Shown: positions 1 to 12,499, numbered from the stretch's first letter. The stretch is 64,000 nt of DNA from Chrysomallon squamiferum (GCA_012295275.1 CM022675.1:4866978-4930977); one strand, 5' to 3'. A program made the numbers and translations. The notes: generated by a model not told the origin, from the sequence alone.

Positions 1-435
1 ATACTAGTTCGGAAAACCATACAAAACAGACTTCCAGTACGAAACGGAAAACAACAACAATAAAAGCAAAGACAAAATAATATTAATAATAATAATAATA
101 TAACAAAACAAAAAAGTAACTGTTAACGTGGATTTTAGAAAACACTTCCTTCAAGCGACAAATTTTGCATCAGTGCAAATTAATACCAAAACTCTTAGTA
201 TAAGAAGAGATCTCCCATAACTCAGGAACAAGGTGAAAAATAAATCGCACTGACAAAAAGATTATTTAGATATTGGGATAAAATAGAAACACAACATATA
301 ACGGTCAAAAGAATAATACAAATAATGCAAACAATAAAAACACTACGAGACATTATTAACATGGGACTTAAAAAATAATAATAATAATAAGAACCAAAAA
401 ACAAGCTGTTAGGAAACATAGAACTACGGATTATG

Positions 436-474
<39 letters not shown>

Positions 475-945
475 TATAGGATGAAACATTGCTAATATAT
501 AAAACAACAACAACAACAACAACAACAACAAATATAACAAAATAAAAAATAATAAAAGAAACTCTGGTCTGAGACCCTGTTAACATAGGTTAAAAAAAAC
601 ACTTCCTAGCAGAAACAAATTTTGCATCAAAATATCGATCGAGTTACTAGTGAGATTCTTTTCAATACAAATTTTCCAGAACAAAATAAACAGATCAGCT
701 GCTTTTAGAAACGTTGTTGCTGTTGTCCGAATCGTTGTGGACGTTATCAAATATTTCTGATTTCCTAGTGGGAATTAGATTGTTAGACGAGGCAGTATGT
801 CTGCACAGACTGGGGACTGGTGAAGCCGACGTAGCAGTATCAAGCGATGTCGTAGTTTCACCGTCAGATTGGTTAAGATAGCTGACTATAAGGTTCTGAT
901 GTTGTTGTTGATGTTGCAGGGTTTCTGTCTATGGTGTTGTAGTCT
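1..945 (-). other. 3' flank of P1 with fossil tail sequence
   Basis: No open gene here. Positions about 690-945 (minus strand) are homologous to the sequence just past the P2 stop (9195-9448) and to the tail end of P5 (36429-36650). In other frames they still spell tail-like peptide such as EDYNTIDRNPATS and the conserved YDIA-stop triplets, so the P1 reading frame once ran further. The first 400 bases match 8388-8830 and about 26,090-27,070, marking the edge of the duplicated unit. An (AAT)n run lies at 434-475. Confidence 0.6.
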
Positions 946-2170
946 TCAAATAATCGAGGTGGATGTAGGCGTCAGATAGTCGTCTTTTGGTTTGCTTGTG
1001 CTGTCGTAGGCGCTGTCTTTGTCGAAACCAAGCTGGCTGTAGACATGAGACGTAGTTGTTACCTTTTCCTTATCATAGGTGTCATAGTCACCGTTGTCGT
1101 CCTCAGCAAGGTTGTTGTAGATGTTAGATGTACGAGTTGTCGTATTTGTTGTGTCTGTGTTGTTGTAGTCTCCGTCATGGCTGCATGAGAGATGATTGTC
1201 CACTTCAGACGTTGTAGTAGTAGCTGTCTTGATATCCGCTGTGTCGTAGTTTCCAGTAGATCTGTTAATGGGAAGTGCTTTAACATCTGCGATGTCGTAG
1301 TAGTTATCATTTCTGTTTTTCACGTTGACAGTAACTCCGTTTGGGACGTTGTAGTAAACACTGTGGTTTCTTTGGTTTTCTGATTCAAATTCATAATCTG
1401 CCGACGTCGATGTCGTTGTTACATCAACACTCGAATTTGTGTGATCTCGTTTTAAATATTCAGCAGAGCTGATTTCATTGCTTCTTTTGTTAAAATTTAT
1501 TCTTGATTCTGGTAACATCTGAGGTTTAAAACAAAATCGACGTTTTCTGAAAAATGAGGACATTATTTAAATTTAAATACTAAGTTAGTTTTGTTATAAG
1601 ATTTGCTGTCGTGACGACTCTGATAATTCGAAGAAAAAACTATTTTACATTTCAAATTAAACTGACGTTAACTCAGAAGAATAACAATAAAATCTGTAGA
1701 TGTTTTTTCTTTCATTCATATTTTTATTTCACCATGTTTTTATTTTGTTTTAGCATTTCTAACCAATATGATAAAGAACACATAATTTTTCTTTCTTTTT
1801 CCATTCATTCATTCGTTTTTCCTTCTCTATTTTTTTCATATGTAATCCTTTTTTCCCCTGCTTTTCTGCTTCATGAATTTAATAATTTTCTTTAATAATT
1901 TTGTCCAAACTACGATGACACTGACGACCAACACCACTACAGCAACAGCGACACCACCACCAACATATCCTGAAAATAATTACATAATGACACTGATTTT
2001 AATCTAAGAACAATTAACTATGTAAATGTTTTTTTATTCGTTTATTTATTTAATTAGTTGGTTAGTTATTTTTTGTCACTTATTATCGAAATATTCTTTG
2101 TAAATTATTTTTCCATTTTTCACATGAAATTTGCTAAGTCAAAAGAAAAAAGAGATAGTTACAAAGAATA

Positions 2171-2240
<70 letters not shown>
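2171..2240. repeat. (TA)n microsatellite
   Basis: About 70 bases of TA in the P1 intron between the membrane and stalk exons. Confidence 0.95.
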
Positions 2241-2244
<4 letters not shown>

Positions 2245-2731
2245 ATTAAATTTAAGAAGATTAGCAGAATAAATCTAGTAAATAAACAAAAAGCTAGTAG
2301 AATAAAGTTAGTAAATTAAAAACAAGTGAACTAATTCTTGTAAATTAAATAAGTCATCTAGCACAGACAAACAGGTATAGAAAGAAAGAAAACAAACTAT
2401 TAAAACAAAATAGTAAAATTAAAACTAACTTGACTTTTTTGATGGAAGTTGTATGTCAGCGGATTGTTTTGTTGGAATTATCGCCCCTGATCTTGCTGGT
2501 TCAGAAGTACTAGAAAATGATGGATTGGAGAAAAGCATGGAAGTTGACAATTTTGGCGTAGTAGCTGGGGGTTTTGGGGGGTTCTGGCTCGCAGTTGTTG
2601 TCACTGATGTGGACGTTGATATTGGTGCAGTTACATTATCTGTAAATATATCAAAGATTATCTCGAAAAGCCATTAGATTTTTTTCATAAAAACTTTTTA
2701 AAGACATCTTTTAGCCTTATTATTATAATTA

Positions 2732-2767
2732 TAATTATTATTATTATTATTATTATTATTATTGTTG

Positions 2768-2841
<74 letters not shown>
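2732..2841. repeat. (TTA)n microsatellite
   Basis: Trinucleotide run of about 110 bases in the P1 intron after the CTLD2 C-half exon. Confidence 0.95.
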
Positions 2842-3161
2842 TTAAATTATAGACAGATGATGCTGAAATGGAAAAATATGTTAATTAGGACATGCATAAT
2901 ACATACCTACATATATACATAACAATATTTAAAAAAATGCACACACGTATTTATTACTGGTAGTTTATACTCACATTTCTGACAAAGAGTCTGAAGTTTT
3001 GTGTGTGGAGAGTAATAATAATAATCATTTAATTCATCATCTGTACTCTGAACAAACCAAACTAAACTTCTAAGAAACTTCCTGTTGTCAGAAAAATGTT
3101 TCAAGTACCACAGCTCATTTCCTGAACAATAAGCAAATAAATGAATAGAATTAAACAAAGC

Positions 3162-3209
<48 letters not shown>

Positions 3210-5870
3210 GTAGACAAATACATAAATACACTAGATAGATAGATAAAAAAATATTTGAGTATGCAAATTAAATAAAATGGAATAAAACAAAAACGTGAAA
3301 TAAAATAAATAAATAAGTCTAAAGATTCTAAAGATACCGTTAATCGACCTCCATTTAACTTCTCTGTGAAGTCCAATCCAGTATGATCGCTTCTGTCTTT
3401 CTGGTTTTGCTAAAAGTATTTTCATAGCTGAGAGTGTATTGTCCGTTAGCTTAGATAAATCGATCCGATAATCCGCATTATTCCATGTCATCTTGTTCTT
3501 TAGTGAAATACATATCACAGATGTGCAAAGTGAACTTTCGATCCACCATTGAAGAAGTGATGCTAATGCGTTCATCTCTAAGAGAAACAGTAAAAAATAA
3601 GTAAATAATAAAAATAAAAATAAAATAAAATAAAGTTTAAAAAATACGAAAATAAATAAATAAATAATTAGAAAAATTCAACAGGAACAAAAAAATAATA
3701 AATAAAATAAATATATAAATAAATAAATAAGAAAGAACAAAGCCAACATGTATTGTAAACTTTAACTGATCGTTTATTTGTTTAATCACTTCATTACTTA
3801 CTACTTACTCCTGCTCTTGGTACTACTACTATTACTAATACTACTTCTACCTTTACTTTTGATACTTCAACTAATTTTCCTTTTGTTATTATTATTATTA
3901 TTATTAATCATTCATTCATTCATTCATTACTTTAATTATAGTCATTGTAACTAAAAATACTGACTCATCTATTTTAAAATAAAATGACCTGTATACATTA
4001 CGTATGCTCTGTAGCTGTCACAGTTTTGAAAACCAATTGTAAAACTGTCAGAATTGAGCTTGATGTAGCCGCAGCGCTTGATTCCGTCAGCGCTGTCGTC
4101 GATTTGAACTGAAGACGGAAGATCTGTAATGAAGTAATTTATATATTGTTATAATGATCACTATATCGATGCATATTGATTCCAGACTCCATACATTCAT
4201 TCATTTATTGATCTGTTCGTCATTTCGGCCATTCGTTCATTCATTTTTTCATTCGCTCGTACTTTTATACATTCCTATATTCGTTTGTTTATTCATTCAA
4301 AATCACAAACTTTAAACTTCATCTACTGACGAAACTACAAATCCAAAAAAGAAAATAAAAGAAAAAAATATATTAAAATTATTAGTGTCACCTATTCTAT
4401 AAATAGAAATTGTATAAAAAGAAAATAAATGACAGACAAACAAACAGACAAACTTACTTGTAGACCCACAGTATCAGAAGAAGCTCTACACTTGATGAAA
4501 CAAGAGAATGCGCTGTTATCTTGTAACGTGTAATCACTTGTAAGTTCAGTTGTATCTGTTTCTCCTTTGTGTTGAAATAACGGTTCATTTGTCTCTGAGA
4601 AAGTGACAACAATTTAAAACAGTATTCTGTTACTGAACTGAGATTTATAAACACAAAATGAAATCAGTAAACTATACCTACCAGTCCACATCCAAGGTGT
4701 GTACGTCTCAAAAGCTCCTACCCAGTAGTCTCTGTCTTCTTCCATTACAGAATAAAGTTTGTTTTCGTCTAAACTAGAATGATCAACAACGAGTCTGCCT
4801 CCTGCCTCCTCACAGCCAGAATACGCTGCCTCCCACCAAGTTTGTTTTTTATCCAGTGTAAAATATTCTTCTAACATTTCTTCTTGTTTTCTGTCAGACC
4901 ACGGACCTGTGTCAATTTATTAATAATTATCTTAATTATTTATTTTGAAATATGTTGTAGAAATTTATAAATATTACATTTTTATGTTATGGTGCGTGTG
5001 AGGCATACTGTAACATGTAATATTGCTATTTTATTAATATTTATCATAATTAATATGTTGTTTAATGTTCTAGGAATATATAAATATAATTTGTTTAAGC
5101 TTTTTTGTTGTGTTTTTTTGTTATGTTATACTGTGATATATAATATTGCTATGTTGTTATTATTGTAATGGTAGGCTACGTTATGTAACAAGTGTTAATT
5201 AAGTTTTATTAAGCTATTTTATGTCACTGTTCGTTTATAGTAAATATTTTATTTTTAAAAGGTATTATATTTTAACCTGCTAGTTTATACTATTATGTAA
5301 TGTTTTACCTATTGTATTAAGACATGATATCTCAAGTGGAAACTCCCATTTGTTGTTACGCAATGCAGTTATTTCATTAACATCACTATCAGTATTGTTG
5401 ATCTTGATGTTGTTACTGATATTATTAGTGTTGTTCTCGTTCCTGTTATTACTGTTGTTGTATTGTCGATGTTCGAGTTGTTTTTGTTGTTGTTATTATT
5501 TTTATTATTAACTGCGATGCGACAATTTCATGTTAAACATTCATTGGACGCTATTTTGAAAAAATTCTGCTTCTGTACCTTAAAATATAATCGCATATAT
5601 ACAACAAATCATAATTCAAAAATTCTCATTAATGAATAAATAAAAGTTAAATAAAATTAAAAATGTTGAGTTACATCCCCTTGCCCTACGGTTATTTGAA
5701 AAGACTTGAAGTACAATGTACAGATTTAAATAAATAAAAAAAACTTACTTAGTCTTTCTGCACCTGTAACCTGATTGTAGACAGTTAATATAATCACTGC
5801 TGTTACTAAATTCATTATTTCTTTTTGTTTTCTTCTCTTTATTTTTATTTACGAAACTATTACACAAGAC

Positions 5871-5880
5871 GATACAAAAA
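5871..5880 (-). promoter_or_regulatory. P1 degenerate TATA-like site
   Basis: On the minus strand the other copies read TTTATATCGTC about 61 bp upstream of the ATG; P1 has TTTGTATCGTC. The weakened site fits P1 being a decaying copy. Confidence 0.4.
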
Positions 5881-6164
5881 CAGGTTGGTTTAAACCAGCA
5901 AGGTTGTGGATATTAATAGAAAGAAAGGATAAGGTCACGAGGTAAAACTTGTCAACTGAAACGTTCAGCCCAGACAGCTAGCAGCCTCACAATAAAAGTT
6001 CATGAGTGAATGGGTACTTAGGTTACAGAATACACTGTTTGTAATGTTGTGTTAGTATAGTTAGAAGTGATGCGTTCATTTTGCTAGTGTAAGTTGTATG
6101 ATATACACAAATACATAAAATCAAACATACATGCTTAATGCATATATACAGAAATACATAACTA

Positions 6165-6531
6165 CAGGGTGGTCCAAAGATAGGGGACAGTATGTGGGTT
6201 AGGGTTATAGTTATATTATTACAATGGTGTTCATTGTAACTATGGTATTTGTGCTACATTTATTTAAACTACAATTGTTTAAATTTAATCTGTTTTCGTT
6301 TCCATAATATAGAGAACCCTTAATGGAAAATAATTTAAATACAGATGAAAGAAAATGTGTGTTAAAAGAGTATTGAAAAGTTCAAAATGCTCAAAATGCG
6401 TTGGGTTTTGTATTATTGTACACAATATAATTTAATTGTCAGTGTAATAATCGTATTAGTAAATATAATTGCATATGTAATCTCAAAATAAATGTTATCA
6501 TTTACTGTCCCCCTACTTTTGGACCATCCTG
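6165..6531 (+). mobile_element. Mariner/IS630-like deletion derivative
   Basis: Imperfect terminal inverted repeats: left CAGGGTGGTCCAAAGATAGG, right (reversed) CAGGATGGTCCAAAAGTAGG. A TA dinucleotide precedes the left end. Inside, 6323-6376 encodes MENNLNTDERKCVLKEY-stop, which resembles the N-terminal helix-turn-helix start of transposases of this group, with TGA where Trp is usual. The rest of the transposase is missing. It sits in the P1 5' flank and is absent from the other copies. Confidence 0.65.
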
Positions 6532-7050
6532 GATATACATGCATCTACGCACAAGCTAATTTTCAAATAATCGCCTATACCGAGCCTATTTTTATATACA
6601 CACCCATTCCTAGCTTATTTTTAGAACCAAACCTATTTCCAGCTAATTCTTAGGTACATACGTATTCCAATTTTTTTCATATACACGTATTTACACTTAT
6701 TTTTATCTACACGCGTTCTTACCTGTTTTCGTGAACATCTGTTCACAGCTAATGTTCAGTATGACCACGTAAGATTACAGAGAGAATAGACAATATTAGA
6801 TTAAAAATCAGTGTCTACTTCAGCTCTTTGCAGAGCTGATAAATACGATACATTTTTTATCTTTCTGGTTCTAATGACATAGTAAGTGTCTATTTTTAAG
6901 AAATGAAAAAAACTGACCTGTCTCATCTATTTAAAAACATACAATTTTAAGTTTGTAAATTTCAAGCATTGGTGTATATTTTTACTGGTTATAAAAGTAT
7001 AATTTCGAAGATCTAAAATGAAATATAAATAATGGAAAGCAGTTGTTTTC
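6532..7050. other. P1 upstream region, no gene seen
   Basis: AT-rich spacer with degenerate repeats of an 'acacgtattcccagcttattttc'-like phrase in shortened form, also found expanded at 23.5-23.9 kb and 33.4-33.6 kb. Nothing coding was found. Confidence 0.5.
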
Positions 7051-7200
7051 TTACAGAATGATTTTGAAACATAAAAATCTGTGTGGGGTATTACCTGGGA
7101 CAGAGATTACACAAGTAGTATCTCAGTTTTATAACACTCAGTCATACAGAGAATGTTAATACTAATTAAACAAACAGCTGTAATTAATTTAGATCATCTT
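7051..7200 (-). promoter_or_regulatory. Conserved distal upstream block of P1
   Basis: A block of about 150 bp found near-identical at four places, each 0.9-1.5 kb upstream of a family exon 1, and better conserved than its flanks. On the minus strand it contains GTTATAAAACTGAG (TATA-like) and, about 40 bp on, CCCAG/GTAATA (donor-like). Enhancer, distal promoter or short leader exon are all possible. Confidence 0.5.
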
Positions 7201-8878
7201 CACAGTTAGCTACGTTCTACCTATAATGTAATTTATATATTTTAGATCACGTGATTGCGCAACAGTCTCGAGATCGCGCAATCATCTCCTGCGCTGTTTT
7301 GTGATGTGAGCTTGGCACGTAGATTTAACGTACTGAACTGAACTATGAGAGCAGCTGTAAACATCACTTCGAAAAGATGCAGAGTGCTGTCAAATGGAAT
7401 GCCACACTTGCCATTAGTACTGAAACTGAAGTTCTAATATGTATATTAATACGTGTGTGTCTGTGTGTGTGTGTGTTTGTGTGTGTTAAAATTCACTTTG
7501 TCTATTTATTTTGTGATAGAGATGTAAAACAAAAATAAACTGATATCACAGTTGTCTTCTCTTGGTGTTAATCAGTGACGTCTTTTTTGAACAGCACATT
7601 TCTAGAACCTGTGTTCTAATGTTTAGCAATGTCTGAACACCTGTTAAAATGCAAATACAAAATAATTTTTCCGAACTCGGGAATTTAACATAACTTGGAT
7701 TCAGACTAACACTGTGTAAGACATTTTTATTAATTCAGAATTTATTAAAATGTGAAATGAAAAATAATATACATCTAGAAAGGCATGGCTGTTTTTGGTT
7801 CTCGGTGAGTGTATATGAGTGTGTATGTGTGTGTTTCTGCGTGTGTGTCTGTGTGTGTGAGTGTATGTGTGTTTATGTGTGTGTGTGTGTGTCTTTGTGT
7901 GTGTCTGATTATGTGTGTGTGTGTCTGTGTGTGTGAATGTGTGTGTGTCTGTGTGTGTCTGATTATGTGTGTGTGTGTCTCATCATGTGTGTGTGCAGTC
8001 ATGTCTGTGAAATTGTTTATTTTATTTGGTGTCATTTTAAAACGGGCTTCAAGGGTCGTGACGTTACACGTGGTTCAGCAAACAAAACAAACATGACGTG
8101 TCTCAGTTGTGTGGTTTCTTTGAGCTTCAACTCCAAAATTGTTTTAGAAGAAAATTTCATGTAGACAGTGATGTATTTTTCAAACTAACTGGAAAATAGT
8201 TAAGAGATTTACAGAAAGTTTTAATAAAGGTTTTCTACTACCTTCGGGTGAGGTTACCATTTATACTGGACAAAGAAATGAAACTAAGATATTTAATTTG
8301 TGTTTGGACGAGGCTGTTTATATGAAGAAAACTCGAAGACAAAACCTCGTGAACGTAACAAGTAGTGTATGAACGATGTTCGTGATACTAGTCCGAAAAA
8401 CCATACAAAATGGCCGCTGTTCCAAAGTATTTCAACTGAGATTAAACTTTTTCTTCACACTGCAAAGTAATACTCCTCCAATAAACACAAAAATAAGACT
8501 TCAAACAGAACAAAAGAAAAAGAAAAAAAAAAGAAAATGAAAAAGGTGGTATGAGACTGTTTATTTCAGAAAACACTTCCTTCAAGCGACAAATTTTGCA
8601 TCAGTGCAGATTAATACTAAAAATGTTAGTATAAGAACAGTATTCCCATAACTCAGGAATAAGGTGAAAAATAAATCGCACTGACGAAAAGAACATTTAG
8701 ATATTGGGATAAAGTACAAATACAACATATAACGGTGAAAAGAAAAATACTAATAATGCAAACAATAAAAACACTATGAGACACTATTAACATCGGGTTT
8801 TTAAAAAAAATGATGATAATAACAACCAAAAAACAAGCTGTTAGGAAACACTGAACTAGGGTTTAAAATAATAATAAC

Positions 8879-8947
<69 letters not shown>

Positions 8948-9448
8948 AATAAGGATAATAATAATATTATATAGTATGAAGCACTGCTAATATAAAAAAT
9001 AAAATAACAACAACAACAACAACAACAACAAAAATAAAACGAATGAAAAATTAATAAAAAAAACTCTGGTTTGAAACTTTGATAACATAGGTTTAAAAAA
9101 ACCCACTTCCCACCAAAAACAAATTTTGCATCAAAATATCGATCGAGTTACTAGTGAGATTGTTTTCAATACAAATTTTCCAGAACAAAATAAACAGATC
9201 AGCTGCTTTTAGAAACGTTGTTGTTGTTGTCGGAATCGTCGTGGATGTTATCTAATATTTCTGATTTCCTTGTGGGAATTAGATTGTTAGGCGAGGCAGT
9301 CTGTCTGCACAGACTGGGGACTGGTAAAGCTGACGTAGCAGTATCAAGCGATGTCGTAGTTTGACAGTCAGGTTGGTTGAGATGGCTGGCTATAAGGTTC
9401 TGATGTTGTTGTTGATGTTGCAGGTTTTCTGTCCATGGTTTGTAGTCT
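7201..9448. repeat. Intergenic region P1-P2 with GT-rich repeat
   Basis: 7806-7998 is a GTGT(AT/CT) microsatellite. 8221-8400 (ttttctactacctt through the actagtccg phrase) recurs near 21.97 kb and 26.0 kb. An (AAT)n run is at 8877-8944 and an (AAC)n run near 9006-9030. 9195-9448 is fossil tail sequence past the P2 stop. No gene seen. Confidence 0.6.
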
Positions 9449-10049
9449 TCATATAATTGAGGTGGATGTAGGCGTCAGATAGTCGTCTTTTTTATTGCTT
9501 GAGCTGTCGTAGGCGCTATCATTGTCGAAACCAAGCTGGCTGTAGACACGAGACGTAGTTGTTACCATTTCCTTATCGTAGCTGTCATAGTCACTGTTGT
9601 CGTTCCTAGCAAGGTTGTTGTAGATGTTAGATGTACGAGTTGTTGTATTTGTTGTGTCTATGTTGTTGTAGTCTCCGTCATGGCTGCCTGAGAGATGATT
9701 GTCCACTTCAGACGTTGTAGTAGTAGCTGTCTTGATATTCGCTGTGTCGTAGTCTCCAGCAGATCTGTTATTGGCAAGAGCTTTAACAACTGCGATGTCG
9801 TAGTCGTTATCATTTCTGTTTTCCACGTTGACTGTAACTCCGCTAGGGACGTTGCAGTAAACACTGTGGTTTCCTTGATTTTCTGATTCACATTTATGAT
9901 CTGTCGACGTCGATGTCGTTGTTACCTCAAAACTCGAATTTGTGTGACCAGGTTGTAAATCTTCAGCAGAGCTGATTTCATTGTTTCTTTTGTTAAAATT
10001 AATTCTTGATTCTGGTAACTTCTGAGAATTAAAACAAAATCGACGTGTT
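9449..10049 (-). CDS. P2 exon 10: tyrosine-module cytoplasmic tail
   Basis: 200 residues to a TGA at 9449-9451. Starts RTRRFCFN (basic, juxtamembrane), then a Ser/Thr/Asn/Asp-rich chain with tyrosines at 448, 467, 484, 511, 527, 538, 541, 553, 564 and 574. From residue 482 it is built of about 27-residue repeats, each starting (G/S)DYD or GDYN and ending S-x-(V/I)-Y-x-x-L. YNNL (527) fits the GRB2-type YxNx motif and YSQL (553) a YxxL motif. Asn/Thr codon runs suggest replication slippage helped to build it. Confidence 0.8.
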
Positions 10050-12499
10050 CTGAAAAATGAAGATATTATTTAAATTTAAACTGAAATCCTAAATTATTTT
10101 TATTATACGAGTTTCTGTCGTGACGACTCTGATAATTCAAAGGAAAAACTATTTTACATTTCATATTAAACTGACGTTAACTGAGAAGAATAACAGTGAA
10201 ATACGTAGATTCTTTTTTACTTTCACTCATATTTTTTCTGTCTTTTACTTTGTTTCATACTTTTCTTTCTTTCATTCATATCTTTCTCATTCTTTCATAC
10301 CTTTTTTCTTTCGTTTATTCATGTCTTTCTTTTTTTGGTCTTTCTTGTCTTTCTATCTTTCATTCATATATATCTTTTTCTTTCGTTCATATCTTTCTTT
10401 CTCTATTCTTTCTTTTGCTTTAGCTTTTGTAACAAACATAATCAAGAACACATAACTTTTCTTTCTTTTTCATTCATTCATTGTTTTTCCTTCCCTATTT
10501 TTTCTTTCATATTTCATGCTATTTGTTTTCTGTGTTTCTGTTTAATCAATCTCATTATTTTATTTAATGATTGAGTACAGAAAATCCTCACCGTTTAGTC
10601 CAAACTACAACGACAACAATGAAGACCAACACTGCTACAGCAGCAGCGACACCACCACCAACATATGCTGAAAATAATCATATAATAACTTTGATTTTAA
10701 TCTAAGTACAGTTAACTATGTAAATGTTTGTATGTATGCATGTATGCACGTATGTATGTATGTTGTATGTATGTATGTATGTATGTATGTATGTATGTAT
10801 GTATGTATGTATGTATATGTATATATTTTATTTTTATTATTTTGTTCACTTATTACTGAAATCATTTTAGTAATTTTAACACAGATATAACGCATTATTT
10901 GCCCTATTTTCAATTTAAATTATATCAAATAAATCACTAAGTTAAGAAAAAAGGGGAAAAAAGAATAATTAAAAGAATGAAAATATATTTAATTAATTTT
11001 AATAAGATTAGCAGAATAAATCTAGTAAATTAACACAAAGCTAGCAAAGCAGAGTTAGTAAATTAAAATAATCCTTGTAAATTAAATAAGTCATCTAGCA
11101 CAGAGAAACTGGGTATAAAAATAAAAATAAATAAACTTAATTAATTTAAACAAATCTAGTAAATGAATACTAGTCATAAAATCAATAAAATAAATTTAGG
11201 GTATTAAAAGTAGTAAATCAATCTAGTAAATTAAAATTAAGAATTAAATTTAGCAAAAGTAGTAAATAAATCTAGTAAATAAAAACTAGAAAATTAAATC
11301 TAATAAACTGAAACAAGTAAATAAATAAATCATGAAATAAATAAATCAATAAAATCTAGTAAAATGCGTGTAGTAAATTAAATTTAGTTACATAAATGTG
11401 TTAAACACAACAGTAAAATTAAAACTAACCTGACTTGTTTGATGGATGTTCTGTCTCACCGGATTGTTCTGTTGGAATTATCTCCCCTGGTGTAGTTACA
11501 TTATCTGTAAATATACAAAATATTGACTCTAGAAGACGTTATTTTTTTTTTATCAAAAAAGTTTGTATGTCTTCTTTTAACTTTATTATTAGTATTATTA
11601 GTATTAGTATTATTATTAGTAGTAATAGCAGTAGGAGTAGCAGTAGAGGTAATAGTAGTAGTACTAGTATTATAAATTATCGATAACTGGTTTTGAAATT
11701 AAAAGATTTATTATTTCATATCATACATACAAACATACATACATACATACATACATACATACATACATACATACATAGATACATACATAATGCACACACA
11801 TATATGATATAATACATGAATACTACATACAGTTATATATAAAAACAATTTTACCGTGTTGTTTTATACTTACATTTCTGACAAATAGCTGGATTGTTTT
11901 GGTCTGATTTGTAATTGTAATATAATTTGTTATTTTTTCTTAACCAGATCAACGTTTTAAGATCACCTTCTGAAACTGGTTTAACAAAACGACACCTTAC
12001 TACCTGCAAGATTTAAAACAAGTGTGTTAGAATTTTGTTTTACACAGAGGAAAAACTAACAATAAATACTGAATACCTATTCTTTGTCGCTTTCAGTAGC
12101 AACACGAACTTCAATTAAATAAAGATTATCACAAACATGAAAAAGATAAATATAACAAACACACAAAGAATAAAACACATTCTTCCACACAAACAAACAC
12201 AACACAAGATGTATACACATTTCCGACTACAATTTACCATCAATCCACAGCAGTTTGACATCTCTGTGGCGTCCAATCCAGTAGTAAAGATTTGTTTGTA
12301 GCAGATTCTGCAGTGATGAGACTGTACTGCTGCTTACTTTAAACATGTCAAAATGACTGTTTGCATAGTTCCATGACATCCTCCGCCATGTAATACAAGT
12401 TTTGGAATTCCAGCAGTCTAAAAACAGATAATGAATATGATGTTGCAATGAAGGAAGATTTCATTTTATTTCATTTTTGATATTACATCGTTACTTAAC

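Larger units (their letters stand above)
946..5815 (-). pseudogene. P1: CTLD/WSC receptor paralogue, broken
   Basis: Nine exons are recognisable on the minus strand: 5749-5815 (ATG, signal peptide MNLVTAVIILTVYNQVTG), 4682-4906 (CTLD1 N-half, with WWEAAYSGCEEAGGRL and DYWVGAFETYTPWMW), 4458-4594 (WSC N-half), 3989-4123 (CTLD1 C-half), 3338-3577 (CTLD2 N-half, YWIGLHREVKW), 2975-3121 (CTLD2 C-half ending LCQK), 2430-2639 (69-residue Thr/Ser/Pro stalk), about 1894-1969 (membrane segment) and 946-1546 (tail). Exon phases agree except at two lesions. First, the WSC C-half exon is reduced to about 4392-4413, next to its old donor; joining exons across the gap breaks the frame. Second, the donor after the membrane exon is deleted, so the frame would read through to a TGA at 1836-1838 and lose the tyrosine tail. 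The donor after 3989 is also weak (GTCATT). A transcribed truncated receptor cannot be excluded. Confidence 0.8.

Noticed and set aside
1192-1383. Plus-strand Val/Ser/Cys-rich frames over the tail exons (also 9695-9886 and 27536-28033)
   Set aside because: They lie exactly antisense to the tyrosine-tail exons, have no splice or promoter logic, and follow codon composition of the opposite strand.
9449-9990. Classical ITAM or ITIM in the tail
   Set aside because: The two YxxL motifs are separated by 22 residues, too far for an ITAM, and position -2 of each tyrosine is Asn, Arg or similar rather than the Ser/Ile/Val/Leu of an ITIM. Described instead as repeated YxxL/YxNx modules.
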